A stretch of DNA of 64,000 nt, from contig NC_073746.1 of the NCBI RefSeq assembly GCF_029784135.1, positions 34,143,378-34,207,377 on the forward strand. Reading direction: 5' to 3'. Shown here piece by piece: positions 32,086 to 43,709 of this stretch (positions within the stretch are counted from its first letter, which is position 1; each line of letters begins with the position of its first letter). The stretch is from Toxorhynchites rutilus septentrionalis (taxonomy: Eukaryota; Arthropoda; Insecta; Diptera; Culicidae). The position numbers and the translations under genes were made by a program. Under the pieces are notes generated by a model that saw only the letters and a list, made by a program, of their open reading frames with translations, was not told where the DNA came from and did not search any database.

Positions 32086-33739
32086 CACACTCCAGTGTTC
32101 TGTCACGTTCATCTGTTATCATCGAAAAAGGTGGGTGAAGGTTAATCAGGAACAATCATTGGGTGTATGTCACCGTGACCAAAACGCTTGTATTCAACTA
32201 CAATCGTGGCGAAATAGTAGAATTAAATTCACATTTGAGCCCTTATTTGTCTTGCTAATGTTTCAATTGAACATCAATCAAAGCCACCACCTGAGGTGGC
32301 CAGTAATCTGCGAGATGACGACTGAACCTCCATTCTAATTTTCCGTTAGTTGTGTGATCCACAGCAAGGCGTTTCTCCGGATTCTGGGTGCATTCATGAC
32401 GCGTAAGTTTAGTGAAAGAGCGCGTCCAACCGCTGTGCGGTAAGCCAACGAAGTAATCCGCAAATATTTCCCGCGTTACTGCTGGGATGAAGTTAGGGTG
32501 GGCGGCAGCCGGGCGGTTGACACTATTTAGCTTGTGGATTTAGCTTCTACTCGCTAGATCCACATTTGGTGGGTAGTCCCCGAGGCAAGTCGCACTCTAG
32601 CGCTCATGTGAATGCTATTAATCCATTTGCTCGCGTTCGCGTTTGGAAGCAAGTTTATTCTGATCCTTTGTTAATTACTGCATGCTGGTTGGAGCTAAAA
32701 ACCGCTCCGTTGCACAAGTTTGGTCAATTTGACATGGAATGAAAGTTCCATTTTGCCGCTTTAAGTTGGGAAAGCTTAAACAATGCCTGTGCTTGTCTCA
32801 CGAAAAGTGTGAAGTTACCGGACTCGAAACAAAACTGAGTGGTGATCTTATTGATGTTTCTACCTAGGTACAAATTTTATTTTGAGAGTAATCTTTCGGT
32901 AAAAGTTTTCGGAAATTGCACAAAGCCGAAAAGATAAAAATAAGAAACTATACTGACCACTTTGAGTGACAGTTCTTAATGCGCTTTTCATTCGATACGA
33001 AGCAAGAACGCTTGCACAATACCATTCTGAAAGGCTGGAGTCTTCATGTTTCACGGGGTGATAAGTCACGATAAAATAACAGTCGGCAAAGCCGTCCAGA
33101 ATGCAACGTCTCTCCCACTCTTGCTGAAAAAAAAAATCATAGATCATCCGTAGAGTTCAAGCCACCTAACAGCGTCGCATCGTTCCGAATTTGGAAGATT
33201 CGCATCGCAGCCATAAAGTGGTTCCTACTGCTCCAACCCCGTTTGGAAGATGAGCCATCTCAGGACGACGATAAGCATTAAGAGCAATCATAATTACCCA
33301 GCTGAGCTAAGATTAGCTTGCACCGAAATCAAGGGTCAAATTGAATTTATCCGATAATTTGCCTTCTAATCTCCACCGAACCCAAATTAGATACAACAAA
33401 AAACACTTCGGGTGCTCCGTGCTATGGAGATAGCCCTTTTGCGCGTCCGATCCTCGCCCCGGGGGTGGGTGAAGAACGATTTCGCGTTTGTTGATAATAA
33501 TTTTTCACGTGCGCTTTCGGGACTTCTTTTCCCAAGTTTAACGGGGTAAAATTTACCTCGTTTCAATCTAGCTTAATGGAGTAAGCGACCACACACACAA
33601 GATTTCAAGCCGATAAAACTCATTTCACAGAAATTAATCAACATTTTGTAAACCTATTGGATATTATTACCGAGAATGAACCTAATAAGTTTGAGGCAGC
33701 AGAGATAATCAACATAAATTATAAAAAAGGGGGGGGGGG
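32086..33739. other. No recognisable feature
   Basis: No element ends, coding similarity or repeat pair recognised. A run of G (33729-33741) abuts the next element. The short open frames here show no domains. Confidence 0.45.
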
Positions 33740-33984
33740 GGTTATATCTATGATATAACCGCAAGGTTGACGTGGGACTACCTTATCTTAGCAATCATTT
33801 GATTGTATTGATTGAATTTTTGATTGAATGAAACAATTTCCTAATTCAATTGAATTCAAAATATTTGCTTTGTGAGTAAAAAGATTATATAATGCCATGG
33901 GAGGTCAATTCATACATTTGGATAGATTATGTTCTTCGTTACAAGTAAATTTAATGACAGTCCTTTTACGTTTGGTATGATGAC

Positions 33985-34790
33985 ATCTTGGTTTTGAAGT
34001 CTGTGGTTAGACAAACACATTTCAGTCGGACCAAAAATGCCCCCGATTTGCATGTACAGTAGATCCCCGATTATCCGCGGAATAGTCTGGCTAAGTCACC
34101 GCGGATCACGAAAATCGCGGATAATGCAATAAATTACTAAAAAAGAGATGCAAACGCAATATTTCAGCATGTTTTATCTATAAAAGAATCATTAAAACAT
34201 CCATCTATAAGGTTGTGTACACCAGAAGTCAAGTAATGTGAAGGTAATGACCAAAACAAAAATGCAAAATCCTACACCTCACTGATAATTTCCGGGAAGG
34301 TCCATAGCATTACTATAGAACTCGCTTTCGCGGATAATCGAGTATTTGCAATTCGGAATTCCCCAGACACCTTCGTTTATGAGTCTGTAATAGGTAAACA
34401 CATTTCAGTCGGAATAAAAATGCCCCTGAATTGCATGAATTTGCAATGCCAATTTCCCCCCAGACACCTTGGTTCTGAAGTTTGTGTTGGGGAAACACAT
34501 TTCAGTCGGAACAAAAATGCCCCCGACTTGCATGTATTTGCAATACCAATTTCTCCACGCTCTATGTATTCGAATTCTGTGTTAGGGAAACACATTTCAG
34601 TCGGAATAAAAATGCCCCCGACTTGCATGTATTTGCAAAGCGAATTCCCCCAGGCACATTGATTTTGAAGTCCGTGTTAGGGAAACACAGCTCGGTTGGA
34701 ACAAAAATACCCCCTACTTGCATGTATATTTGCTAAGCGGATTCCCACAGGTACATTGATTTTGAAGTCTGTATTCGGGAAACCGTAAAT
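33985..34790 (+). repeat. Minisatellite array, ~96-bp unit, 5 copies
   Basis: The unit is marked by ACACATTTCAGTCGGA, AAAAATGCCCC, TTGCATGTATTTGCAA and TTTTGAAGTCTGTGTTAGGG. Landmarks lie at about 34014, 34398, 34495, 34590 and 34685. The first gap exceeds 96 bases only because of the MITE inserted at 34057-34342. Copy 1 of the family has one unit and copy 3 has about three or four diverged units, so the array length varies between copies. Confidence 0.85.
34057..34342. mobile_element. pogo-like MITE (GATTATCCGCG family), short copy
   Basis: Begins CAGTAGATCCCCGATTATCC and ends CGCGGATAATCGAG, with TA on both sides (34055-34056 and 34343-34344). The insertion splits the minisatellite motif CATG-TATTTGCAA, so the boundaries are firm. 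The right end lacks the outermost ~10 bases of the repeat. The CAGT start, TA duplication and GATTATCCGCG motif fit the pogo/Tigger branch. Its interior matches the larger copy at 39088-40666 in opposite orientation. Confidence 0.85.
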
Positions 34791-35764
34791 CGGACCAATC
34801 AAAACGTTTAGATAACGCTTGACATTTCACAGTTATTCAATTGTTTATCTAATGAAAAATAACATTTTATTAATTGTGATAGAAGCGTAGAAATATTCCG
34901 TATCAATTGATGCAAACATCTTTCCGATCCAGTAAGATATGTTCGAGTTATAAGCATTTGGAATCTTTCATTTTTTCCTGCATGTTCTGTGTTTAGGCTT
35001 TCATTTTACCCCCCATATACTCCGGTTAGACGTAGTCCCACGTCAAAATTCCCCGCCATAATGATATTCGGCGTCACTCTTCTTGAGTCACCAGTGAGGA
35101 TGATTGTGACTTTCTTGCGAAGGCACATCATCCTCCCCTCATAGCGATAATGAATTTTTTAGACTTCGTGCTGCTAAGAGGTAGACTGTTCCATATCCGA
35201 AAGGTGCCTCTTATGGTGCCGTAAAAATCCGCTTCCCAATGTGAGATGAGAAAGATAGTGAAGGTCGTGCGGTGTTATCTTCATTACGAACGCTGGTCCG
35301 TTCTTCGGCTCAAGTGGGTGGGGGGTTGAACGTCACATGTCGAAGCGAGATAAATATGTAAATTGAATTATTGACGAAGCAATTGCGCGATGGTGTCGAA
35401 CGCAATGGGTTAGTCGTAGAGTCTCGAATGAAAAAGTGTGAAACGAGGGAGTGGTAGTTTTAATCTACGCTACATCTTTGTAAGCTAATCAGTGATAATC
35501 GGGCTTCCGGTTGGATAGAGAACGTTTATACAGTGTTTCATATGGGATATTTCTTCTATACTGATAAGCCACGTTAAGTTTGTTTCGTTTAGTAAAAACA
35601 AACAAATGGATATTATTTAACTACATTCCATTCATTCAGCCATTCATGTCCCTCCTGAAATGAAGATTTGACGAAAAAATTGACGAATATTACTCGACAA
35701 TGTTATAGAATTTCGAACAACAGTTCAACATGGCTCTGGCCAGGTTGTATAAGTTCCATCCGGA

Positions 35765-35818
35765 GGCTACTTGGAATCACCACGAATCATCCGCTCGCGA
35801 ATAATTGAGGATCTACTG
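35765..35818. mobile_element. pogo-like MITE end fragment
   Basis: Reading leftward from 35818, CAGTAGATCCTCAATTATTC and GCGAGCGGATGATTCG match the first ~40 bases of the element at 39088. TA follows at 35819-35820. No matching left end was found between 35050 and 35765, so only this end is claimed. Confidence 0.6.
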
Positions 35819-35820
35819 TA

Positions 35821-37344
35821 TTTTGTATAATTTCAGTGTTTATTTAAATTTTTATTTAAAATTTAAATTACTGTGTTTAGGGTAATATGGTAAGTGGTGG
35901 ATAACGTAAGTGGTATTAGTTCCAATTGCGGTTGTAGGTGAAAATGCCCAGCTTATATCATACATCTACCTTCTATTTCAACAATGGTTTAAGACTTTGT
36001 ATAAGAAACTACGCATAAATCTATCCCATTTAGCATGATATGTACAAATGTCCATTTTACCCACAACTGGTGACAATTTTAACCCTAAACAAAAAAAAAA
36101 ATCGAATTTTAACTTCTTTGTTTTATAATGAAAGATGCACTATTTTCTATTTTTATTGTTCAAACCGTTTTAAGTTAAACGTTAACATTTGAAAGTTAAA
36201 CGTTAAGTTACAATACTATTTGAAAAACAGGGATTGTAGCGGTATGTGGACGCAGGAAATGGGTGTACTTCTTAGTGTGACCCCTTGAATACCACTTCCC
36301 CTACCCAATTTTTAATCCAGTTCACTCACAGCTGAAAATTATAAGGAGCCTAAATTAAATGTAAGAAAGGAATAAGAAAAGAACTTTTACAATCTAGAGA
36401 AATCTCGGTTGTGTAATAACAGAATAAAACGACCGATTTTTTTTTGTATAGTTGTATTTCAGATTTTTCCTTCCACGCGGTGTACAGGTATGAACACGAA
36501 TGACCGTTATTTTTCAGATACAAATGGTAGTCAACACAGTCTCTTAAGGAACTAGCTGAAACGGAATACACACAAATCAGAAATACATGAGACATGGAAT
36601 AAACGGATACACTCGGGAAATAAATTAGCTATCTGGCCTATAATTCTATTACAGTTGAAACATTGATTTCAACGATTAATTCAGTATATTTCAGGCTTCT
36701 TTTAGTTTCTTTGCAGTTTCCACTTCAGGTTCCTGAAATCATTTGAAAATCACTTGTTTAAGTTCAATGTAGATTTGTATGTCCTTTTCAGCTCACGCGA
36801 TGCGAAAGCTTAAACACTTTTATTAACTGAAATAAAATTAAACTTAAAGGCCTTCATCATTATCAGACTTTTTAAATAAAAAGAATAGAGGACACCAAGC
36901 CCCGACGGTATTGTTGACGTAAGACCGAAATTATATTATTTATTTCTCTTGCTTAACACTTCGGACATTGTTTTAGACTGACGATAATTTTGAAAACTGC
37001 TAATCTGTATCGAGAGAGATGCTTCTTCTTGTATAAAGCAGCTTATTCACTTCATCACTCAGTTTTTCACCCAATTCTTAAGAATGGGAATGCAGGCAAA
37101 CGCACAAAATGAATGCAGCGTGTCCCAAAATACGAACGAAGCAAACTTTACCAAAATCTGGACCTCCAAAACTCTTATCGATCCGCACGCGTGCAAAGCA
37201 ACAACTCGACGATTTGCCCTTATAAACAGTACCATTCATTGCTTAAAGAAAACGCTCGGGTACGATGATATACGACGAATAGCTGTGATTGGTGTGTTGT
37301 CGAATGCTATTCGAGTAAATGAATACAACATTTAACCCCAATGC
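35821..37344. other. No recognisable feature
   Basis: AT-rich sequence with no coding similarity or element ends recognised. An open frame at 37084-37335 has no domain that I recognise. Confidence 0.4.
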
Positions 37345-37355
37345 AACATTTACCT

Positions 37356-37849
37356 TAGCAAAGGTAGGTGCAATTGAAGGCGATATATATCAGCGTCAAA
37401 TCGCCTTCAATGAATTTTATTCTTTAGTTCGCAAAAATACCATCGCTAACTGGCAACGCAAGTGGAATGAAGATGAATTGGGCCGGTGGTTTCACTCGAT
37501 TATCCCAAAGGTTAGCCTCAAACCGTGGTTCAAAAGTCTGGATTTGAGTCGGGACTTTATTCGCACCTTCTCCCGACTCATGTCCAATCACTGTTCGTTA
37601 GATGCACTACTCTTCCGTTTCAATCTTGCCAGCAGCAATCTCTGCGTTTGTGGCCAAGGTTATCACGACATCGAGCACGTTGTTTGGTCATGCGAGGTGT
37701 ATCTGGTCGCCAGATCGAATTTAGAAAACTCCCTTCGGGCCCGAGGAAGACAGCCCAATGTGCCGGTGAGAGATGTGTTGGCTCGGTTAGACCTTGATTA
37801 CATGTCCCATATATATGTTTTCCTTAAAGCTATAGATCTTCGTGTGTGA
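37356..37849 (+). pseudogene. LINE copy E ORF2 C-terminal fragment
   Basis: About 164 codons corresponding to the end of ORF2: LAKVGAIEGDIYQRQIAFN from the last RNase H motif, then NWQRKWNEDELGRW, the SLMSNH-type region SRLMSNHCSLDALLFRF and the Cys/His motif CVCGQGYHDIEHVVWSC. It ends KAIDLRV, as in copy D. It is open in frame but is only a fragment. Translation from the ATG at 37319 would add host-derived residues and is not expected to be meaningful. Confidence 0.9.
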
Positions 37850-38100
37850 TTGTCCCTACATCCTTATACCCTCCTTTCCTTCCTTTGCGGGTAATTCGTC
37901 CCCTTGCTATAAATAGTAGAATAAGTTGAAATGTAAATAAACTATAGATATACGAATAGATTTAAGAATTGAGTGTTCATCAACATTGTTACAATTTCCT
38001 TATATCCCATCCTTCTCCTAAAAATATGTCACCCTTCTAAACTCGAGTACACCGCGAGTAATCGGTTTTCCACCTTACTAACCATAGATGTAAGAAAATT

Positions 38101-38127
38101 GTTTATATATATATATATATATATATA
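38101..38127. repeat. TA microsatellite in LINE E 3' UTR
   Basis: About eleven TA units (TATATATATATATATATATA and onward) within the 3' UTR of copy E. Confidence 0.8.
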
Positions 38128-38608
38128 GTTTTAAAAATATATTTAAGAATTCGGCTCCTTTAAACTTAAGTAACTGAGCCTGTAAAAATAAACGAATTAA
38201 TAAAAAAAAAAACATTTACCTGAATGTAACGTTTACCCGAATGATGAAGGAAAAATTCCGAAAAATCAGATTTTTAGTGTTGTCGAATCGCCATAAGACA
38301 TGAGAGAGCAACAAAAATATGAAGTAATATGAAGAATGATAATGAGGAAATTTGAAAAATGATGCGAGATTCATTTTTAGAAGTAAGTGTAGGCACAATT
38401 AACATACCGTCTTCTTTTCTTTCCGTATTGATTCTCATGGCTAAGATAACATTTAGAAATGAACACGCGCTATGAAATATCTCGAAAATTTAGTATCAAA
38501 AATGTGGATAGCATTGGTGAGAGAAAAAAAATGTACTAACGTATAAACACCACCGCTGTTATTATAATTATGAATTTATTTTTTGTAATGAAATCAATCA
38601 CTCAATGT

Positions 38609-39051
38609 TATGGAGACGAAGTCTCCATCGAATGAGGATGAGAAACCGAGGCAGCCCCAAGCCAACGATTGTCCAGTTAGTTTGACACATAGAAGACGAT
38701 TCTTTAGATAAGTCCAACTTAGCGTTGGCAAGCGTCGGACGGCATACGTTTGCCTGGTGCATTTCGTTTGCTCGGATAATTTTTGCTTTGAGAAATGTCA
38801 TTCGTATTTCAATGCAAGAATTTACCGGGCAAAAGTGTGCCGTCCGACGCTTTCTAACGCTCGGTTCGACCTTACTAAAGTATCGTCTCCAATGTTTCAA
38901 TCTAACCGGGCAATCGGTGGAACACAGGTTTGCTTGCAAGAGACCGCCACTTCCGACGGCGAGTCGGCGACCGACTCGGATTGCGTCACATCGGTGGCTC
39001 GGAACCGCCTCGGTTCCTTACCCTCATTGTATGGGAACTTCGTTCCCATTA
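38609..39051. repeat. Foldback element, ~443 bp, imperfect palindrome
   Basis: The ends are related inverted repeats, each also locally palindromic: ATGGAGACGAAGTCTCCAT at the left and the complement of ATGGGAACGAAGTTCCCAT at the right. The arms continue inward with AATGAGG and AACCGAGGC. The centre holds GCGTCGGACGGC at about 38724 and GCCGTCCGACGC at about 38838. No coding sequence and no clear target duplication. Confidence 0.7.
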
Positions 39052-39087
39052 CGATTGTTTCAGAATAAATTCATTACGAAAAAAATA

Positions 39088-40666
39088 CAGTAGAACCCCC
39101 ATTATCCGCGAGCGGATGATCCGCGGTGCGGTTTATCCGCGAAAGCGAGTTCCATAGTAAATCTATGAACCTACCCTAAAATTGACAATGAGTGGTAGGT
39201 TTTTGTTCTTTTGTTTTGGTAATGACTTTCACATTATTTGACAACTGATGTACCCGACCTTACAGATGGATAGTTCAATGATTCCTGTATTGATGAAACA
39301 TTGTTTTAACCCATTTTAGGCGAAGCGTTCGAAAAATCGAACAGCACCTTTGATAATTTTTCATGTCTTTGGGAAGCAACCATATGGTAATGTTTTTGGA
39401 TCAAAATATAGCTTAATTTGTTAGCTACCACTTACCATCAATTTTATTCAGTTTTGTACAACTTTATTGAGCAATAAATTCGATTTAAAGCAAGTATGTA
39501 TGGAAGGTGTTCTAAATTCAAATAAAAACCCCCAATAAAACACAAAAAAAAATGAAAATTTTCCTACAGTATTACTTTGATAAAAGGATACACATTGTAT
39601 TGCAGGGCAAAAATCATTCGATTGATCCTCCTGCAGGGAAATAACAGCCAGGAAAATTGAGTGTTCGAAAAATCGAACGTTGGCCATAACGACCTTTTAT
39701 CTGCTGAATTAATACCAATACATCTAACCTCCGCAGCGCTTTCTGGTTTGTTCACTTAGGAAGACGGAAGGTTTTTTCATTAATTTTTGCATTCTCATAT
39801 GTGAATGTTTGCAAGTATTGATTAATTAAGAAATGATTTTTTATCCATAATAACCTTAGGAGTTCGTAGGATTTCGTGTCTGGAGGATCTAGAGGAAATC
39901 TTCAGTACGTGTAACGAGGATTCTAACTGGACTTCTGGTGTCAATATTCTTCCGCCGGATCCGGTGGGCGGTCTCATCGATGAAGTAAACCTAAGTGACG
40001 ATTCTATCCAACTGACCTAATAACCTCTCAAAAATTAATGTCATTGTTTTTTCGCCGCGTTTTTGTACATTGCAGGTTTTGGAAATGTTCGATTTTTCGA
40101 GAAATGGATAATCGGAAAGAAATAATTCTTAAGCATTGACATTTTTCCACGGTCAATGATAAAAATAACAGCACTAACTTTCGTTTGAAAGAAAATGCCT
40201 GCCGGTAATAAGTTAAAACTACATGAAATAAGAAATGTCATATCTCACCATAAATTTATTAATTTAAGTCTTATTACTTAGGATTGAAAGGATGAAAGGA
40301 TTAAGGCTTATACTTAGAGACTTCCATTCTCCTGTGCTCCCGGAATGTAAAATCGATGCATTTATGAATGCCGCATACTTGCTAATTGAAATGACTTTTA
40401 GTTCGCAGTATGTTTGTACTTGCAAAAAAAAGTGCGGGTTTGGGCCAATGTTCGACATTGGGATTTTCTAGCGTCAATAATCAAAATTACACCAATGGCT
40501 TTTGCCAGAAAAATATTTTTATGGCTTGGTCGTTAATGGGTTAATACTAAAATATCTGTTTTTTGTGTTTGCACCTCATTTTTAGTCATTTATTGTGTTA
40601 TCCGCAATGTTCGTGATCCGCGGTGAGTATAGCCCGACTATTTCGCGGATAATCGGGGTTCTACTG
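39088..40666. mobile_element. pogo-like MITE (GATTATCCGCG family) with nested insertion
   Basis: The ends are CAGTAGAACCCCCATTATCC and the complement of CAGTAGAACCCCGATTATCC, with TA outside each (39086-39087 and 40667-40668). Without the 1231-bp insertion at 39310-40540 it is about 345 bp, close to the short copy at 34057-34342, and the flanks of the insertion match that copy's interior in inverse orientation. Non-coding. Confidence 0.88.
39310..40540. mobile_element. TTAA-flanked (piggyBac-type) non-autonomous element
   Basis: Starts CCCATTTTAGGCG and ends GACGTTAATGGG-like sequence (GGTCGTTAATGGG), with TTAA on both sides (39306-39309 and 40541-40544). The TTAA duplication and CCC ends fit piggyBac. 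Inside, the palindromic motif GTTCGAAAAATCGAAC occurs at about 39328 and 39662, with related GTTCGATTTTTCGAG at about 40087. No transposase is seen. The shorter pogo-like copy at 34057 represents the unoccupied site. Confidence 0.8.
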
Positions 40667-40668
40667 TA

Positions 40669-41604
40669 TAATAAAAGTTGCACTGTAATGGCGTCAATTT
40701 ATTACAGTTTTTTCTTCTTAAACCTGAGGCTTTCTTTTGCGTTTATTTTTCCCGTTCTTAATATTTGAATTGGATTTAACAATAGTAAGTCTTAATTCAA
40801 TAATTACAGAATATAATTCCTTCTTTGACAAATGAGCTCCTCTGTCAGGTGGTGTTCTACAGATTTTGGTTTATTATCAGGATAATTTTGAAAAAACTTT
40901 AAAAATGTTTTTTTTCCTCATTCGGGATTGTTTGCCATTCTAATAAACGTGCCACATAAATGGCATTCGCGTGACTTCTAAAATACGTAAATCTATAATA
41001 TCGTTATATTACATGAATTACATCGAGTAACAATTTGTGATAGCTCAAAATTTTGAAAAAAATTGCTTCGTCCGTAGCGCATGAGCACCATGGTATACGA
41101 TTAATTCGTGTTGACGGCATTGAGCTCTATGTTCCGTTATTATGAACCTGGTGGATCACACCATTGAGGGAGATGGCGGTTCCTTCGGCTGAAGGAGGCC
41201 TGGATGATAGCTCATGATTTGGAATGCTGCTTGTATGGAGGCTTAAACACACTTTGGAAAAATACTCTAAACACTGATGGATTTATAATGGCGATGTAAC
41301 ACTGTAAACATTTGGTAATGGAATGAATTATATTCGTAGTGATCTTCTGTACGCACATATTTGTATGTATGCGTTTCGGGTTTTTCTGCCGAGTAGTTGT
41401 GTTACGCACCACACATTGCATTTAGAATGGGAGGGAGCGCTGTTGGTTAATGCTTATTCAGATATTTTGTGTTCTAAGTGGTGAAAAAGTCTTGAACGGA
41501 AAATATTTATGACAATTATCTTTATTCTATTGATGAGTTTTGGCCAAATATCAGGATATATATATTAAAAAAAACGATTAAGAAAGAGATATTCTGAAAA
41601 AAAT
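40669..41604. other. No recognisable feature
   Basis: AT-rich, without coding similarity or element ends that I recognise. Confidence 0.4.
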
Positions 41605-41851
41605 GAGGGCTCAGAAGGGAAGGGGTGTAAGTGACTTGATCGATTCTCTTTTCATCATCTTTTCCTTTCATTAATGACTCTGCTGCATAAACGTTTCAAT
41701 ATGAGTTTACTATAGTAACCAATAGATAGGGTTCTGATCCATCGTCCAAATTACAGCTAGGAATGTGCTTGTAGCTGAGCTATGACCAAAAGAGAGAGTC
41801 GATGAAGATAAAACAAAACATGTCACTTACACCCCTTTCCTTTTGAGCCTC
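41605..41851. mobile_element. MITE family 1, copy 2
   Basis: Matches the copy at 185-439 throughout: GAGGGCTCAGAAGGGAAGGG and GTGTAAGTGACTTGATCGAT at the left, CTGAGCTATGACCAAAAGAG inside, and GTCACTTACACCCCTTTCC then TTTTGAGCCTC at the right. Non-coding. Confidence 0.7.
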
Positions 41852-41884
41852 TAAAATGATAATAATTTTCATTCAAATTTACAG

Positions 41885-43025
41885 ATTTTGACGTGGGACT
41901 ACGTCTAACCGGAGTATATGGGGGGTAAAATGAAAACCTAAACACAGCACATGCAGGAAAAAAATGAAAGATTCCGAATGCTTATAACTCGAACATTCCT
42001 TACTGGATCGGAAAGATGCCTTCATCAATTGATAGGGAATATTTCTACGCTTCTGTCGCAATTAATAAAATATTATTTTTTATTTTATACGATTGAATAA
42101 CTGTAAAATATTAAGCGTTATCTAAACGCCCTAACTGACTCATTTTGATTGGCCCGATCTACAGTTTCCCTAACACAACCATCAAAACCAAGCTGCCTGG
42201 GGGAAATCGGCATTGCAAATACATGAAAGTATGGGGACTTGTGTTCTCACCAAAGTGTGTTCCCTAACACAGACTTCAAAGCCAAGGAGCGTTGCAGAGA
42301 TCGGCATTGCCAATACATGAAAGTCGGGGGCATTTTTATTTCCGACTGAAATGTGTTTCCCTAACACAGACTTTAAATCCAATGAGCGTGGGGAAATTGG
42401 CATTCCAAACCCGTTTTTTTTCGCACTCCGAAAAGTGTTTTCCTAACATGAATTACAAAAGCGGGTACGAACACAACGTTTTGGCTCGGTTATCCATTAT
42501 TGCATTTAAGGATATGTCTTCATATATTATGCTCACTGTACTTCTACGCATACCATTTGATGATTAGTCAAAATGTTGTTAACCATTTGCCATTCGATAA
42601 CGCCTTTTTATTAAGCAATATGCGTTCGACGTACATGTCAAAATCGAAACTAAGTGCACGAAGTTCACAAAAAATCAAGCAAATTCGCGGTTCGAGAAGT
42701 ACGAACACTTGAGAGATGCAAACTTCAGAAGGAAACGTGAAATAGAATAATCGTTTGATAATTCTTCCGTTCACATATTTTGTCCTAGGCATCATACCAA
42801 ACGTAAAAGGACTGTTTAATTGTAACGAAGAACTTTTTCTATCACAATGCATGAATTGACCTTACATGGGATTATACAATCTTTTTACTCACAAAGCAAA
42901 TATATTGAATTCAATTGAATTCGGGAATTGTTTCATTCCATCAAAAATTTAATTAATACAAACAAATGATTGCTACGCTAAGGTAGTCCCACGTCAACCT
43001 TGCGGTTATATCATAGATATAACCC
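41885..43025 (-). mobile_element. Hairpin-ended repeat family H, copy 3
   Basis: Minus-orientation copy. The left boundary is TTTTGACGTGGGACTACGTC. The right is GTAGTCCCACGTCAACCTTG followed by the hairpin GGTTATATC-ATA-GATATAACC. It includes diverged minisatellite units (about 42130-42440, with TTTCCGACTGAAATGTGTTT) and an interior shared with copies 1 and 2. Non-coding. Confidence 0.78.
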
Positions 43026-43100
43026 ACTCATTTTTTTTTTCTAAGAACGTTTCAATTTTGGTTTTGGAATAATTTCAATATCTTTCGTTTTATTTATTTA

Positions 43101-43645
43101 CTAGCTGACCCGGCAAACTTCGTCCCGCCCAAAATTGGTTTTTGTTATCAATACCTTCAAATATTCACGTTTTCTTACTAAACGCAAGTTCATGAGTCTA
43201 ATCGCAGAACTGTTCATTGATTGATCTTCCAATCGACCCCGTTAAATTTACCTTTTACTAAAAATTGCTAGTACTTCTACCAAAACTCATCATTATAATA
43301 TCAGATTATTTTCAGACACAATTCTCGTTCAAGATTTTGCAGCCACTTGCAAATAACATATTTCTCCGTTACATGGAATAATTTCAATATACCTAATTTG
43401 GTTTCATTTACTTGATTAGTTCTCGAGTAATACATATTTCATTTGTATGGCAGCCCCCCTAAGAGAGGGGGGAGGAGTATCTAATTACCATATAATCATT
43501 TATTGCACCCTAAAACATCTAGATGCCTAATTTGGTTGCATTTGCTTGATTAATTCTCGAGTAATGTAGAAATTTGTACTTCATCTGTATGGCAGCCCCC
43601 CTTTAGAGAGGGGGGCGGGGTCTCAAACTATCACGAAAACCTTCC
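43101..43645 (-). mobile_element. Helitron-like element, partial
   Basis: On the minus strand the 3' end reads GCCGGGTCAGCTAG, a terminal CTAG followed by T. That fits a Helitron end inserted between A and T. The body shares CAATCGCAGAACTGTTCATT and the GTATGGCAGCCCCC blocks with the copy at 45283-57104. The other terminus is replaced by a hairpin at 43641-43709. No Rep/helicase coding, so non-autonomous. The Helitron assignment is from the ends only. Confidence 0.55.
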
Positions 43646-43709
43646 CCGGCCCCAAAAACCCCTACACAACATGAAAATTTGTATGTAGGGGTTTTTGGGG
43701 CCGGGGAAG
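43641..43709. repeat. Perfect 26-bp hairpin
   Basis: Arm 43641-43666 (CTTCCCCGGCCCCAAAAACC then CCTACA) is exactly complementary to 43684-43709, with a 17-base loop. It is GC-rich in an AT-rich setting and lies at the truncated end of a Helitron-like element. The left arm is the normal element sequence (compare CCTTCCCAGGCCCCAAAATC at 57000), and the right arm is its inverted copy. Confidence 0.85.

Larger units (their letters stand above)
33740..35049 (+). mobile_element. Hairpin-ended repeat family H, copy 2
   Basis: The left end carries a perfect hairpin, GGTTATATC-TAT-GATATAACC, then GCAAGG and TTGACGTGGGACTAC. The right end is the complement, GTAGTCCCACGTCAA, followed by AATT. Inside is an array of five ~96-bp units (33985-34790) interrupted by a pogo-like MITE at 34057-34342. 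Non-coding: frames across the array only reflect the repeat. The layout of inverted repeats plus a hairpin outside one of them is shared with copies 1 and 3. Confidence 0.8.
37356..38210 (+). mobile_element. I-type LINE, copy E, short 3' fragment
   Basis: A 5'-truncated insertion of the B/D family that starts inside RNase H and keeps the ORF2 C-terminus, 3' UTR and poly-A. AACATTTACCT is duplicated at 37345-37355 and 38211-38221. The 3' UTR ends GTAACTGAGCCTGTAAAAAT and then AAACGAATTAATAAAAA, as in B-D. It carries a TA expansion at 38103-38127 that the other copies lack. Confidence 0.92.

Noticed and set aside
34313..34736. Overlapping open frames on both strands encoding repeated MQVGGIF/NKNAPDLHVF-type peptides
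   Set aside because: These are translations of the 96-bp minisatellite in family H. The repetition reflects DNA repeats, not protein domains.
33985..34790. CRISPR-like array (regularly spaced repeats)
   Set aside because: The whole ~96-bp unit repeats without unique spacers, inside a eukaryotic mobile element; it is a minisatellite.
34057..35818. Single large pogo element from 34057 to 35818
   Set aside because: The minisatellite resumes exactly at 34343 after a TA duplication, so 34057-34342 is a complete small insertion and the end at 35818 is separate.
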